From: Paracoccaceae bacterium
GTDB taxonomy: Bacteria > Pseudomonadota > Alphaproteobacteria > Rhodobacterales > Rhodobacteraceae
Assembly: GCA_030066905.1 (NCBI GenBank)
Contig: JASJAR010000007.1
Coordinates: forward strand, 62,001 to 126,000
Length of the DNA stretch: 64,000 nt
Direction of reading: 5' to 3'
The position numbers were made by a program, and so were the translations under genes. Position 1 is the stretch's first letter. Each line of letters starts with the position of its first letter. Below, in pieces: positions 52,291-61,397 of this stretch. The notes beneath the pieces are model-generated. The model was given only the letters and a program-made list of their open reading frames with translations. It did not search any database and was not told the DNA's origin.

Positions 52291-52814
52291 GCCGGTCGCC
52301 AAAACCGCCCCCATCGCGCACTGCGGCGGCGCGGCAAAGAGGACCCCAAAACGTTCGAGTAGCTGGGCAGGAGCAATGATCTCCCACTCTTCTCAACCTG
52401 CAAGAACGCGGTCCGAGTGATCGAGGTCGGGCCTGCCGGTTCAAAGGTGCGGCGCGCATTTCACCCTGCTGAGAAGCTGTGACGGCGGACATTCAAAACG
52501 TGACAGGTCACGGAAGCACGCAACCGGAAAACATGCGCCTACTTCACACGACGCCCGGCAAGTAGCCGAAACATAATGCCATTTTTTTGTGCCGATCATC
52601 GGGATCAAAAGAGACAGCGCAGATTTCCGCAAGAACCACCGGCTGGGGAAAAGCTGGCGCTCGATGCCGAGGGTGGCGGCTTGGGCTCAGGCGAGGCGGA
52701 TCTGCCATCGGGCATCGGTTCGAGCACGTAGCGATCGGCGGACCGCAGTACGACCCGGCGGCTCGCGGACGTCCAGCTTGCGCCCGGTATTGGTTGTCAT
52801 GCGACTGGCCGCCG
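52291..52814. other. Gene-free spacer between convergent clusters
   Basis: No convincing gene is present. The composition falls between 52480 and 52630 (a T-run at 52582-52588), unlike both flanks. A 36-codon minus-strand frame from ATG 52800 has no recognisable family. The stretch is probably decayed DNA between the two converging accessory clusters and likely includes termination signals, but I cannot define a clear hairpin. Confidence 0.5.
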
Positions 52815-54005
52815 TCAAGGGTCGGCACGGGCCGACAGCGCCGCGATCGCGCCGCGCAATTCGGCCAATCCCCGCAAGCGTCCGACGAAAGGGTAGCCGG
52901 GATGGGCGGGCCGGCGGAGATCAGGGCCAAGTTCGTGGCCGTGGTCGGGGCGAAAAGGCAACTCCCAATCGCGCGACCCCGCCGCGCGGCGCCGCGCCTC
53001 CTCGGCGAGAAACACCCGAAGAAGGCCAATCATGTCGGCGTCGCCCGAAAGATGCGCCGCCTCAGTGAAGGATCCGTCAGGCTCAGTGGTGACGTTGCGC
53101 AGATGCAAAAACCCTGTCCGCGATGAGAACCGCTCCGCGATCCGGGTAAGACCGTTCGCGGCCCGCGCGCCGAGACTTCCCGAACAAAATGTCAGCCCGT
53201 TCGACGGGCTATCCGAAGCCGCGAAGACCCAAGCGATGTCGTCTTCGGTTGAGACGATGCGCGGCAATCCGAAAACCGGTCGCGGCGGATCGTCGGGGTG
53301 AATGCAGAGCGTCATGCCAAGGTCTTCGGCCGCGGGGAGCACCGCGTCGAGAAAACGCGCCAGGTTCGCTCGGAGATCGGCGCCGCTCATCCCCTCATAG
53401 CGCGCCAGCGCGTTGCGCAATTGGCCGAGATCGTAGCGGTCATAGGCGCCCGGGAGCCCGGCCATGATCCGACCAAGCAGCGCAGCCCGCGCCTCCTCGT
53501 CCATCGCGTCGATCAACGCGGTGCCGGTCTCGACTACCTCAGGCGCATAGTCGTTCCCGGCATCGTCGCGGCCGAGCATCCGCGCCTCGAACCCCGCCAT
53601 GAGCGGTTCATTGAAGCCCAGGGCCCTGCCCCCACCGCGAACCGGCAGGTCGTGATCGGTGCGCACCCAGTCGAGGACCGGCATGAAATTGTAGCAGACC
53701 GTCTTGATCCCGCAGGCCGCGAGATTGGCGAGGGATTGGCGGTAGTTGCCATAGAGCCCGCTCAGGTCGCCCGAGCCGTGTTTGATGTCGTCATGAACGG
53801 GAAGGCTCTCGACGACGTTCCAGCGAAGCCCGAGCGCAGCGGGCCCCTCGATCAGCCGCCGCCGCGCCTCGATGGCCTCGATACTCCAGACTTCCCCGTA
53901 GGCAACGTCATGGAGTGCGGTGACAACCCCCGTGGCACCGCTCTGGGCCACTTCGCCGAGCGATATCTCATCGAGCGGACCGAACCACCGCCAGCTTTCG
54001 ATCAT
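52815..54005 (-). CDS. uxuA: Mannonate dehydratase
   Basis: The 396-residue enzyme dehydrates D-mannonate to 2-keto-3-deoxy-D-gluconate in hexuronate breakdown. Family features are WRWFGPLDEISL at the start, VVESLPVHDDIKHG, TVCYNFMPVLDWVRTD, and the metal-site segments MTLCIHPDDPP and FLHLRNV. ATG 54005 overlaps the stop of the epimerase-like gene as ATGA. It is the last gene of the minus-strand sugar-acid cluster. Confidence 0.93.
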   Translation of the reverse strand: MIESWRWFGPLDEISLGEVAQSGATGVVTALHDVAYGEVWSIEAIEARRRLIEGPAALGLRWNVVESLPVHDDIKHGSGDLSGLYGNYRQSLANLAACGIKTVCYNFMPVLDWVRTDHDLPVRGGGRALGFNEPLMAGFEARMLGRDDAGNDYAPEVVETGTALIDAMDEEARAALLGRIMAGLPGAYDRYDLGQLRNALARYEGMSGADLRANLARFLDAVLPAAEDLGMTLCIHPDDPPRPVFGLPRIVSTEDDIAWVFAASDSPSNGLTFCSGSLGARAANGLTRIAERFSSRTGFLHLRNVTTEPDGSFTEAAHLSGDADMIGLLRVFLAEEARRRAAGSRDWELPFRPDHGHELGPDLRRPAHPGYPFVGRLRGLAELRGAIAALSARADP

Positions 54006-54904
54006 CGCCCGATATCCATCTTCGCCCAGCCGATCCGCATCGAGAAGGTCAGCGCCTCGCCCGTACCGAGCGCCCTCAGTCCGGGGTGTCCGGGGCGGTT
54101 GTGGGCATCGACAGCATGGCTGACGGGTTCGAAACAGAAGAAATCCGCCGCGCCCGACGGGGAATAGACGATAGCGGTCGTTAGAGGCGCCTCGGCGGTG
54201 ACCGTGACCTCAAGACCGAGATCGGGCTGGCGAATGGTGGCCCGCTGCGACCAGGCCTCAAAGGCATTGTTGATCCACCCGCGCGGCAGTGGGCGCGACT
54301 GCGAAAAGTCGAAGGCGGGGGCATCTGTGAGCGAGATCAAGTCGGTCGGCAGGTGCCGTTCGTCTTCCATCCACACACGCGCTGCCGTGAATGCCAATTC
54401 GGTGCCGGACCGCCGAGGGAACCAGGGGTGAAACCCGCCACCGAAGGGCAGCACCGGGCCGGTGTTGACGAGCGTCAGCGCGCAGCTCAGCCCATCTGGT
54501 GCCAGCGCATAGTCAACCGAGGCTTCATAGCAAAACGGGCCTATAGACCCGTCCTTCAATGCCAGACGGCAATGTGCCCGCCCAGCTTCGATCACCTCCC
54601 AGGGCTTCAAGAACGCATCACCATGGATCGGGCACGGCTCGGCGTCGAGATTGGGCGCGACCGGATGAAACTCGGACCCGCCCGGCACATCAAAGGCAAA
54701 ACCGCCGCCGGAGAGCCGGTTTGAAAACGGGGCCAGAAGGTTCATACCGACATCGAACACACCGGCCTGGGGGCCCGCCGCGTCCCGCAGCACTGGCACA
54801 GGCCCCGATCCGATGTCGGCCCAGAGCCCCAGCACCGCCCCGCCCAACTCCGGGCCAACGCGCGCCCGGGCCGGGCCGCACTCAAGTTCCAGGTGCCTTG
54901 CCAC
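54002..54904 (-). CDS. Aldose 1-epimerase-like protein
   Basis: The 300-residue protein has the galactose mutarotase fold, with NLLAPFSNRLSGGGFAFD, IHGDAFLKPWEV (histidine) and PFGGGFHPWFPR (histidine), and the catalytic glutamate probably in FCFEPVSHAVDAHNRPG. It would interconvert sugar anomers before oxidation. The start is uncertain: I used GTG 54904, which overlaps the SDR gene by 23 bases, as it gives the family N-terminus; no good ribosome site is seen. Confidence 0.82.
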   Translation of the reverse strand: MARHLELECGPARARVGPELGGAVLGLWADIGSGPVPVLRDAAGPQAGVFDVGMNLLAPFSNRLSGGGFAFDVPGGSEFHPVAPNLDAEPCPIHGDAFLKPWEVIEAGRAHCRLALKDGSIGPFCYEASVDYALAPDGLSCALTLVNTGPVLPFGGGFHPWFPRRSGTELAFTAARVWMEDERHLPTDLISLTDAPAFDFSQSRPLPRGWINNAFEAWSQRATIRQPDLGLEVTVTAEAPLTTAIVYSPSGAADFFCFEPVSHAVDAHNRPGHPGLRALGTGEALTFSMRIGWAKMDIGR

Positions 54905-55631
54905 CCTGCCATCCGCCGTCGATGAGAATGTTCTGCCCGGTGATAAGGCTTGCCCTGGGGGAGGCAAGAAACCCGACCAGTTCGGCCACGTCTTCGGGCT
55001 GGATCCGGGTCTTGATGCATTGCTGTTCAAGGACCCAATCGCTGTAGGCCCCGGCCGCGTCACCGAAGACGCGCGCCTCGGCTTCACTGACCACCGCACC
55101 GGGGGCCACCGCGTTGACGGTGATCCCGTGGCGCCCGAGCTCGCGCGCGAGGCTCACCGTCAGGCCTAGCATCGCGCCCTTCGATGCGATGTAGGGGACA
55201 TAACCGTCGATGATCCCTTTCAGGGTGACGGAGGTGAAATTGATGACCCGGCCCCAGTTCTGCGCCTTCATATGTTCGGCGCAAACGGTCGTGAGCGCGT
55301 AGGCGGCCGAGGAGTTCACCCGAACCTGGTCTTCGTATTCGTCGAGCGAGAACTTCTCATAGGGGCGGTTGATGATCAGGGCGGCGTTGTTGATCAGAAT
55401 GTCGAACGCCCCTGCCCCGGCGACGATGTCTTGGGCGCGCGACAGGTCGTTAAGATCGCAAGGCAGGAACGCTGCCCCCAAAGCCTCGGCCCGCGCCGGG
55501 CCGTCTTCTATATCGGGCCGCTCCAGAATCGTCACCGCTGCCCCCTCGGCGATGAGCCGTGCCGCCTGCGCCCGGCCCAGCGAGCCGAGACCGCCGGTGA
55601 GAAGGACGGATTTTCCGGTCACTTCACCCAT
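54882..55631 (-). CDS. Short-chain dehydrogenase/reductase of the sugar-acid cluster
   Basis: The 249-residue SDR has TGGLGSLGRAQA (cofactor site), LINNAALIINRP and the catalytic YIASKGAM with serine in NFTSVT. ATG 55631 follows GGGAGGGCC. It is likely to oxidise a sugar or sugar-acid hydroxyl. Positioned between the ABC ATPase and epimerase genes on the same strand. Confidence 0.9.
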   Translation of the reverse strand: MGEVTGKSVLLTGGLGSLGRAQAARLIAEGAAVTILERPDIEDGPARAEALGAAFLPCDLNDLSRAQDIVAGAGAFDILINNAALIINRPYEKFSLDEYEDQVRVNSSAAYALTTVCAEHMKAQNWGRVINFTSVTLKGIIDGYVPYIASKGAMLGLTVSLARELGRHGITVNAVAPGAVVSEAEARVFGDAAGAYSDWVLEQQCIKTRIQPEDVAELVGFLASPRASLITGQNILIDGGWQGGKAPGT

Positions 55632-55648
55632 ATGGCCCTCCCGTGCGG

Positions 55649-56380
55649 TCACAACACATCCATCACCTCATCCATGTTCGTGTCTTCAACGCGCCTGTCG
55701 AGCACGATCTCGCCGCGTGCCATCGCGACGATCCGGTCGCAGCATTCGAAGACATGGTGGATGTTGTGGCTGATAAAGATCCCGGTGATGCTGAGATCGT
55801 TCAGCGATTTGACGAAGCCGAGCACCTTTTCGGTCTCTTTGACGGCAAGATGGTTGGTGGGTTCGTCGAGGATCATCACTTTCGACTTGAAATGCATCGC
55901 CCGCGCGATGGCCACGCCCTGGCGCTGCCCGCCACTGAGTTCGCCCACCAGCGCATCGGGCGAGCGGAGGTGGAGGTCGACATCGGCGATTGCTTTGACG
56001 CTTTCGTCGGCCATGCGCTTGGTGTCGAGCATCCCGAACCCGAACAGGCCGTACTTCACCGGCTCGCGGCCGATGAACATGTTGCGGGCGATCGACATGG
56101 TCGGGACCATGGAATTGTACTGATAGATCGTTTCGATGCCCGCGTTCATCGCATCGCGCGGCCCCCGAAAGTCGACCGCCCGACCCTCGAATAGAATCTC
56201 GCCGCTGGTGCGGGTCTGGGTGCCCGACAAAATGTTGATGAGCGTCGACTTACCGGCCCCGTTATCGCCGACGAGCCCTAGTATCTCGTTGGGCAGCACA
56301 TCGAGGGAGACATCCTTGAGTGCGTGGACGCCAGAATACCATTTGTGGAGGCTTCGGACCTGAATGATCGGTTCGGTCAC
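55649..56380 (-). CDS. Sugar ABC transporter ATP-binding protein (single-ATPase, FrcA-like)
   Basis: The 243-residue ATPase has Walker A GDNGAGKSTL, signature LSGGQRQGV and Walker B VMILDEPTNHLAV. It is half the size of RbsA-type double ATPases, so it must work as a homodimer, like FrcA-type fructose transporters of rhizobia. Start GTG 56380 overlaps the permease stop as GTGA. Confidence 0.92.
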   Translation of the reverse strand: MTEPIIQVRSLHKWYSGVHALKDVSLDVLPNEILGLVGDNGAGKSTLINILSGTQTRTSGEILFEGRAVDFRGPRDAMNAGIETIYQYNSMVPTMSIARNMFIGREPVKYGLFGFGMLDTKRMADESVKAIADVDLHLRSPDALVGELSGGQRQGVAIARAMHFKSKVMILDEPTNHLAVKETEKVLGFVKSLNDLSITGIFISHNIHHVFECCDRIVAMARGEIVLDRRVEDTNMDEVMDVL

Positions 56381-57363
56381 GTTGACGTTTCCACTTTGAT
56401 GGCCTTGGCCTTGGCCCGAAGCCAGGAATTCACGATCACCGCAAAGACCGTAAGCGCGCCAAGGGCCAGTTTGAACCAATTGGCATCGACTTGGCTGAGC
56501 ACCAACCCGTTGTCGATCACCCGGATCAGGATCGCCCCGATGATCCCGCCGAGGATCGTCCCGATCCCCCCGGTGAGCGCGGTGCCGCCGATCACGGCGG
56601 CGGCGACGGCCTGGAGTTCGAGCCCCTCGCCGATGGACGGCAAAGGGGCGCCAAGGCGCATCACCTGGATGGTGCCGGCGAACCCCGCTAGCAAAGAGCA
56701 GATCATGAAGGTGGCGATTTTCACCTTCTTTGTAGGAATGCCCATTGACTGCGCGGCGGGCAGAAAGCCGCCCGTGGCCCGGATCCAATTGCCGAAATTC
56801 GTCCGCTGCAACAGCACGGTCAGCAGCACCGCGACCGCGACGAACCACAGAAACGACATCCGGAACATTCCCCCGGGGCCGACATAGGCCGTAAAGAGCC
56901 ATTTGGGCAGCACATCGGGCGGGAGCATCGGGGGGAAGCCGCCGGAGATCACCACCGTGATCGACCGCGCGACAAAGAGCATGCCCAAGGTTGTGATGAA
57001 GCTCGGGATATTGAAGTGAACGGTCAGAAACCCGTTCGTGAACCCGACCATCAAGGCGACGAGGAGCCCGGCAGCGTAGGCCAGGATGAAGGGCGAGCCC
57101 GCTTCGAGCATCACCGCCATCACCATGGGGCAGAGCGCGAAGACCGACCCGACTGAGAGATCGAATTCGCCGCAGATCATCAGAAGCGTGACACCCATCG
57201 CCACGAGCGCCACTTCCGGCAGCAGCCCCAGCAAGCCTTGCAGATTGAAACTATTCAGGAAAACGCCGCCAGACTGGTGCTGAAAGATCGCCGCGAGGAC
57301 GATCAGAAACACCACCCCCGCCAGTTCCGGCTTTTCCAGATAGATCTTGAGCAATCGCCGCAT
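56377..57363 (-). CDS. Sugar ABC transporter permease (RbsC family)
   Basis: The 328-residue permease has about ten spans with the RbsC landmarks ICGEFDLSVGSVFAL, IPSFITTLGMLFVARS and the cytoplasmic GGTALTGGIGTILGG loop. ATG 57363 gives MRRLLKIYLEKPE just before the first span; the longer frame from 57417 lacks a ribosome site. Overlaps the ATPase gene. Confidence 0.92.
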   Translation of the reverse strand: MRRLLKIYLEKPELAGVVFLIVLAAIFQHQSGGVFLNSFNLQGLLGLLPEVALVAMGVTLLMICGEFDLSVGSVFALCPMVMAVMLEAGSPFILAYAAGLLVALMVGFTNGFLTVHFNIPSFITTLGMLFVARSITVVISGGFPPMLPPDVLPKWLFTAYVGPGGMFRMSFLWFVAVAVLLTVLLQRTNFGNWIRATGGFLPAAQSMGIPTKKVKIATFMICSLLAGFAGTIQVMRLGAPLPSIGEGLELQAVAAAVIGGTALTGGIGTILGGIIGAILIRVIDNGLVLSQVDANWFKLALGALTVFAVIVNSWLRAKAKAIKVETST

Positions 57364-57427
57364 CGGTCCGCCTATTTCTGGAACTGCGGCCGCGGCGGAA
57401 AGCACCGCCGCGACCACATCACATAGC

Positions 57428-58405
57428 TCAGCGCACCCCTTGGGCGGCCAGCTCTTTCAACGCGGGCACGTCTTCAGCAAAGACCAGACCCTGGCCGGTA
57501 TCGACATCTGCCGGCGACAGATCGACCGTATGAGCCAGATAGGCCTGCATCACGGGGATGAAGCCCTGCATATAGGGCTGTTGGTCGACCTGAACCTGGA
57601 TGTAGCCGCTTTCCATCTGCGCCAGCACCTCCGAGACGATGTCGAAGCCGCCCATGAGCACGTCGCCGGGGGCAACGCCCCGGTCGGCCAGGACCTGGGC
57701 GACATAGGTGTGCCAGAGGCCGGTGTCGAAATAGACGGTCGTGTCGGGATTGGCGTTGATGTAGGCCCCAACCCGGTCGGCGACCACGGCGCCATCGGTG
57801 CCGGTGTCGAGCCGGACGATCTCGACAGAGCGGTCGGGATTGGCGGCCTTGAACTCTTCAAGATACTCCATCACCCCGGCCCCGCGCTGTTCGGACCAGT
57901 TCTGCCCCGGCGCGGAAATCCCCACGACCGCCTTGATCGGCCCATCATCGGGGAAGAAGTCGCTCATTGCCTTGCCAAGAGAGTACCCGGCATCGATGAA
58001 CCCTTGGCCGACAAAGGCCTGGCGCGCGTTTCCATCGGCCCCTTCGGTATCGTCCACGTTCGAGGCGATGACGATGACACCGTTGTCCCGGGCGCTCTCG
58101 ATGATCTGATCGAAGGCGTTGTTGTCAACAATCGAGGTCAACAGCGCGTCAGGCGACCGCGCCAGGGCGGTGGTCATATTGGCCACCTGCTGGTCGATGG
58201 CCCCCTCCGACTGGGTGAATATCATCTGACAATCGGCGGCGATCTTCTCGCAAGCGTCGTCGAACCCCAGTTTGACGGCTTGCCAGAACGGGTTCGACGC
58301 CGATGAATGGTGGGTAAACACAATGCTCATCGGCTCCTCCTGGGCCAGAGCATCGGTTCCCAGAAACGCCACGGAGAGCGCGGCGGCAGTCATAAGCTTT
58401 TGCAT
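57428..58405 (-). CDS. Sugar ABC transporter substrate-binding protein (RbsB family)
   Basis: The 325-residue protein has a signal peptide ending TDALA and a type I sugar-binding fold: SIVFTHHSSASNPFWQAVKLGF, VANMTTALARSPDALLTSI and the later GGFDIVSEVLAQMESG. It should bind a pentose, hexose or sugar acid matching the uxuA pathway. It is preceded by AGGAGGAAAT before ATG 58405. Confidence 0.92.
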   Translation of the reverse strand: MQKLMTAAALSVAFLGTDALAQEEPMSIVFTHHSSASNPFWQAVKLGFDDACEKIAADCQMIFTQSEGAIDQQVANMTTALARSPDALLTSIVDNNAFDQIIESARDNGVIVIASNVDDTEGADGNARQAFVGQGFIDAGYSLGKAMSDFFPDDGPIKAVVGISAPGQNWSEQRGAGVMEYLEEFKAANPDRSVEIVRLDTGTDGAVVADRVGAYINANPDTTVYFDTGLWHTYVAQVLADRGVAPGDVLMGGFDIVSEVLAQMESGYIQVQVDQQPYMQGFIPVMQAYLAHTVDLSPADVDTGQGLVFAEDVPALKELAAQGVR

Positions 58406-58452
58406 GATTTCCTCCTGATCATTCAGCTTGGTGACAATTCAGATGTCTTCGG

Positions 58453-59655
58453 TCAGATGTCTTTGGCGGTGGACCTCCTGCGGTGAACGGTGAAAGCGCG
58501 GCTCAGGTCGGGATGCAGGTCCATCCCATGGCCCGGGGTCGGGGCGATGCTGATCATGCCGTTCTTCACCTCCGGCAGGCCCGTGACGAGGTCACGGTAC
58601 CAGGTGTGGTAGAACGCGCGGACGCTCTCTTGGAAAAGCGCGTTCGGCGCGTTCAGCGACAGATGCGTCGAGGCGCCAAGGACGATGGGGCCGGTGCAAT
58701 CGTGGGGCGCGACCGGCAGATGCCAGGTCTCGGCCATCGCCGCGATCTTGCGCGCCTCCGAGAGGCCACCGCACCAACTGATGTCGAGCATCACCACACC
58801 CGCCGCCCCGGTTTCGAGGAGGTCCCGAAAGGCCCAGCGGCTGCCCAGCGTTTCGGAGGCCGAGATGGGCGCGCGGCTCGCTTCGGCGTATCTCCTAAGA
58901 TCGCCGAGACTGTCCATCTTGATCGGGTCTTCGTGCCAGAACGTCTTGAACTGGGCCAGCTCGCGGGCGATCTCCATTGCCGGCAGCAATTGCCAGAGCG
59001 AATGGAACTCGACCATAATGTCCATCCGGTCGCCCACTGCGCCTCTAATCTTTTCAAAGGGTTCCAACGCGGACTTCATGTCGGAAGCCGAGATGTATTG
59101 CCCCCGCGTCTTCTCGGCGGCTAGATCGAAGGGCCAGATCTTCATCGCCGTGATGCCCTCTTCCAAGAGCGAATGGGCAAGCTCGTCGGCGGCGTTGAGA
59201 AATCCGTTTAGGTCGTCATAGGCCGCGCTCACCCCGAGGCCGTAATTGCCTGATTGCTGCCCCTTGGCCTCGCGGATGTAATCGGTGCCCGCGCAGGTGT
59301 TGTAGGTGCGGATCTCGCTGCGGCTAAACCCGCCGAGAATCTGTGCGATGGGAAGCTCCGTGGCGCGCCCAAAAAGATCCCACAAGGCGATGTCAAAGGC
59401 GGAATTTCCGCGCATCTCCGCCCCGGTGGAGCGGAACCCCAGGTAGCCGGTGAGGTCGGAGGCCAGAAGGTCGATCTGGAGTGGGTCTCGGCCGATCACG
59501 GTCGGGGCGACGTGTTCATGGAGATACATCTCCACCGTCCGGGCCATCAAAAACGTCTCGCCGAGCCCGGTGACCCCCTCGTCGGTCTCGACCCGCACCC
59601 AGAGAAGGTTCGGGCGCTCTTCGATTCGGATCGTCTCAAGCCCGGTGATCTTCAT
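58453..59655 (-). CDS. Enolase-superfamily (mandelate racemase group) dehydratase
   Basis: The 400-residue protein has the capping domain (residues 1-120) and the barrel with the acid-base lysine region GITAMKIWPFD, metal ligands in DIMVEFHSLW, FWHEDPIK and ISASETLGS, and the histidine APHDCTGP that places it with sugar-acid dehydratases. A substrate such as gluconate, galactonate or a fuconate-type acid is likely given the neighbours. ATG 59655 gives MKITGLETIRIEE, a usual start for the family. Confidence 0.9.
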   Translation of the reverse strand: MKITGLETIRIEERPNLLWVRVETDEGVTGLGETFLMARTVEMYLHEHVAPTVIGRDPLQIDLLASDLTGYLGFRSTGAEMRGNSAFDIALWDLFGRATELPIAQILGGFSRSEIRTYNTCAGTDYIREAKGQQSGNYGLGVSAAYDDLNGFLNAADELAHSLLEEGITAMKIWPFDLAAEKTRGQYISASDMKSALEPFEKIRGAVGDRMDIMVEFHSLWQLLPAMEIARELAQFKTFWHEDPIKMDSLGDLRRYAEASRAPISASETLGSRWAFRDLLETGAAGVVMLDISWCGGLSEARKIAAMAETWHLPVAPHDCTGPIVLGASTHLSLNAPNALFQESVRAFYHTWYRDLVTGLPEVKNGMISIAPTPGHGMDLHPDLSRAFTVHRRRSTAKDI

Positions 59656-59674
59656 CTGCTGGTCATCCCGGCCC

Positions 59675-60388
59675 TCACGCGATCCCGGCGCCGATGAGTG
59701 CCCGCAAGCTCTCATCGAAATGCTTGTTCATCAATTCGCTCGACCGTTTCGGATCACCGGCTTCGATGGCCTTAGCGATCTCAAGGTGCAGCTTGACCAT
59801 ATTGCGCTGTTCGGCCTCGCTCGACCGGCTCCGCCAGCCGATGCCCCAGGTCTGCCGCGTCACGCGGTCGAAGGCGCCGACGATCAGCGCAAAGACGGGG
59901 TTCTTCGCCGCCTTGGCGATGGCGAGATGGAAGGCGATATCATGCTCCATCATCGCATCGAGGTTGTCGAACTGGGTCTGCATCGCCGTGGCGTGGCCGA
60001 GGATTTCAGCGGCCTGATCCTCTGTCCGGCGCAGTGCGGCCAAGGTCGCGGTGCGGGACTCGATCGTCCGGCGAACGTCGTAAATCTGCTGAACGCTGAT
60101 CTGTTCGGTATAGACGCCGTGTTCGATGAGCGGCGAAAGCGTTGTGTAATTAAGCGCGGCGATGGTGGCCCGCTTGCCGGCGCGCATTTCGATCAGGTTC
60201 ATCGCCGCGAGCGACCGGAACGCCTCCCGCACGACCGTGCGCGAGACGTTGAGCTCTTTGCTCATCTGCGCCTCGCTTGGAATCTTGTCGCCGGGGCCCA
60301 ATTCATTGCTGCGGATGAAGGCCGTGATGGCCCCGATTGCGGCCCCCACGAGGTTTTGGCCGCTATCTTCTGTGGGTTGTCGCTGCAA
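59675..60388 (-). CDS. GntR-family regulator (FadR subfamily)
   Basis: The 237-residue regulator has a winged helix (IPSEAQMSKELNVSRTVVREAFRSL) and a C-terminal FCD ligand domain with the metal-binding residues in EHDIAFHLAIAKAA and HLEIAKAIEAGD. Such proteins repress sugar-acid operons until the acid binds. It starts at TTG 60388; no alternative ATG fits. It is the first gene of the minus-strand cluster, divergent from the lactonase gene, so it probably controls both from the shared 115-base spacer. Confidence 0.9.
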   Translation of the reverse strand: MQRQPTEDSGQNLVGAAIGAITAFIRSNELGPGDKIPSEAQMSKELNVSRTVVREAFRSLAAMNLIEMRAGKRATIAALNYTTLSPLIEHGVYTEQISVQQIYDVRRTIESRTATLAALRRTEDQAAEILGHATAMQTQFDNLDAMMEHDIAFHLAIAKAAKNPVFALIVGAFDRVTRQTWGIGWRSRSSEAEQRNMVKLHLEIAKAIEAGDPKRSSELMNKHFDESLRALIGAGIA

Positions 60389-60503
60389 GCTCTGTCAGTT
60401 CCCGTACAAAACTAGACCAAAATCTGTCATACAAGTTATTGCATTTTTGTGTGCAGTTTTCTACTCTTTTCTCGGCAGACACCCCAGTTTACGGAGCCAA
60501 GAA
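60389..60503. promoter_or_regulatory. Divergent promoter region gntR / SMP-30 lactonase
   Basis: The AT-rich spacer includes TTATTGCATTTTTGTGTGCAG and two similar half-sites ending GTACAA (60405-60410) and CATACAA (60428-60434). On the minus strand the second gives TTGTATGACAG, one mismatch from the FadR-type pattern TnGTnnnACnA, so it is a candidate GntR operator. Low certainty. Confidence 0.4.
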
Positions 60504-61397
60504 GTGTCGGGGCGGGTGAGCATACCGCTCAAAGTCAGAAACATCGTCGGAGAAAGCCTGATCTGGGATGATCGACGGGGCTTACTGCTTTGGGTCGATA
60601 TCGTCGCGCGGACAATCCATTGCTACGCCCCCGAAGCGGAGGCATACCGGTCGATCCGCGCCCCAGATCTGGTTACCTCGATCGGTCTGCGGGAAGATGG
60701 TCGCTATGTCGTGGGGCTGCGCAAAGCCATCGCGATCTGGGACGGGGAGGAGACTTTCGCGCCCTTGGCCGAGATCGAGCCCGACCAGCCGGAAAACCGA
60801 CTGAATGAGGGCGTCGTCGGGCCCGACGGAGCATTCTGGGTCGGTACGATGCAGAACAACATCGCAGCAGATGGCTCGCCGATGGATATCACCGAAGCCA
60901 CCGGCCGGCTCTATCGCGTGACCTCCGATGGCGGCGCAGCTTGCATCTCAGATGACCGTTTCGGGGTCACCAATACGATGGTCTGGACGGAGGACGGACG
61001 GTTTATCACGGCCGACACGTCGGCCAACGCCATCTACTCCTATCGCATGGATCACGCCGGCCGTCTCACCGACCGCCGCATTGTCTTGGCGGGATTCGAG
61101 CGCGGTTTGCCCGATGGGTCATGCTCTGACGTGACAGGTGCAATCTGGAATTGCCGCGTGGTGGGAGGTGGTTGCCTTCTGAGGTTCACGCCGGGCGGTG
61201 AGCTTCTCGGTACCGTCGATCTGCCCACGTCCTGGCCCACCAGCTGCGTCTTTGGAGGCAAAGACCTCGACACGCTGTTCGTGACCTCGGCCCGGTTCAC
61301 CATGTCAGAGGCACACCTAGCTGCCGCACCTCAGGAAGGGGCTTTGATGGCATTGAAGACCGGCCTCCGCGGGCGCGCGTGTCACCGAATGGCGTAA
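60504..61397 (+). CDS. SMP-30/gluconolactonase-family lactonase
   Basis: The 297-residue propeller has the metal-site residues in VGESLIWDDRRG (Glu), NRLNEGVVGPDGAFWVGTM (Asn), FGVTNTMVWTEDG (Asn) and GLPDGSCSDVTGAIW (Asp), typical of sugar lactonases such as gluconolactonase and L-arabinonolactonase. GTG 60504 follows GGAG. It is divergent from gntR and would hydrolyse the lactone made by a cluster dehydrogenase. Confidence 0.9.
   Translation: MSGRVSIPLKVRNIVGESLIWDDRRGLLLWVDIVARTIHCYAPEAEAYRSIRAPDLVTSIGLREDGRYVVGLRKAIAIWDGEETFAPLAEIEPDQPENRLNEGVVGPDGAFWVGTMQNNIAADGSPMDITEATGRLYRVTSDGGAACISDDRFGVTNTMVWTEDGRFITADTSANAIYSYRMDHAGRLTDRRIVLAGFERGLPDGSCSDVTGAIWNCRVVGGGCLLRFTPGGELLGTVDLPTSWPTSCVFGGKDLDTLFVTSARFTMSEAHLAAAPQEGALMALKTGLRGRACHRMA

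Noticed and set aside
52587-53126. Plus-strand frames at 52.6-53.1 kb as a transposase remnant
   Set aside because: Most of the frame is antisense to uxuA, and the non-overlapping part shows no transposase motif.
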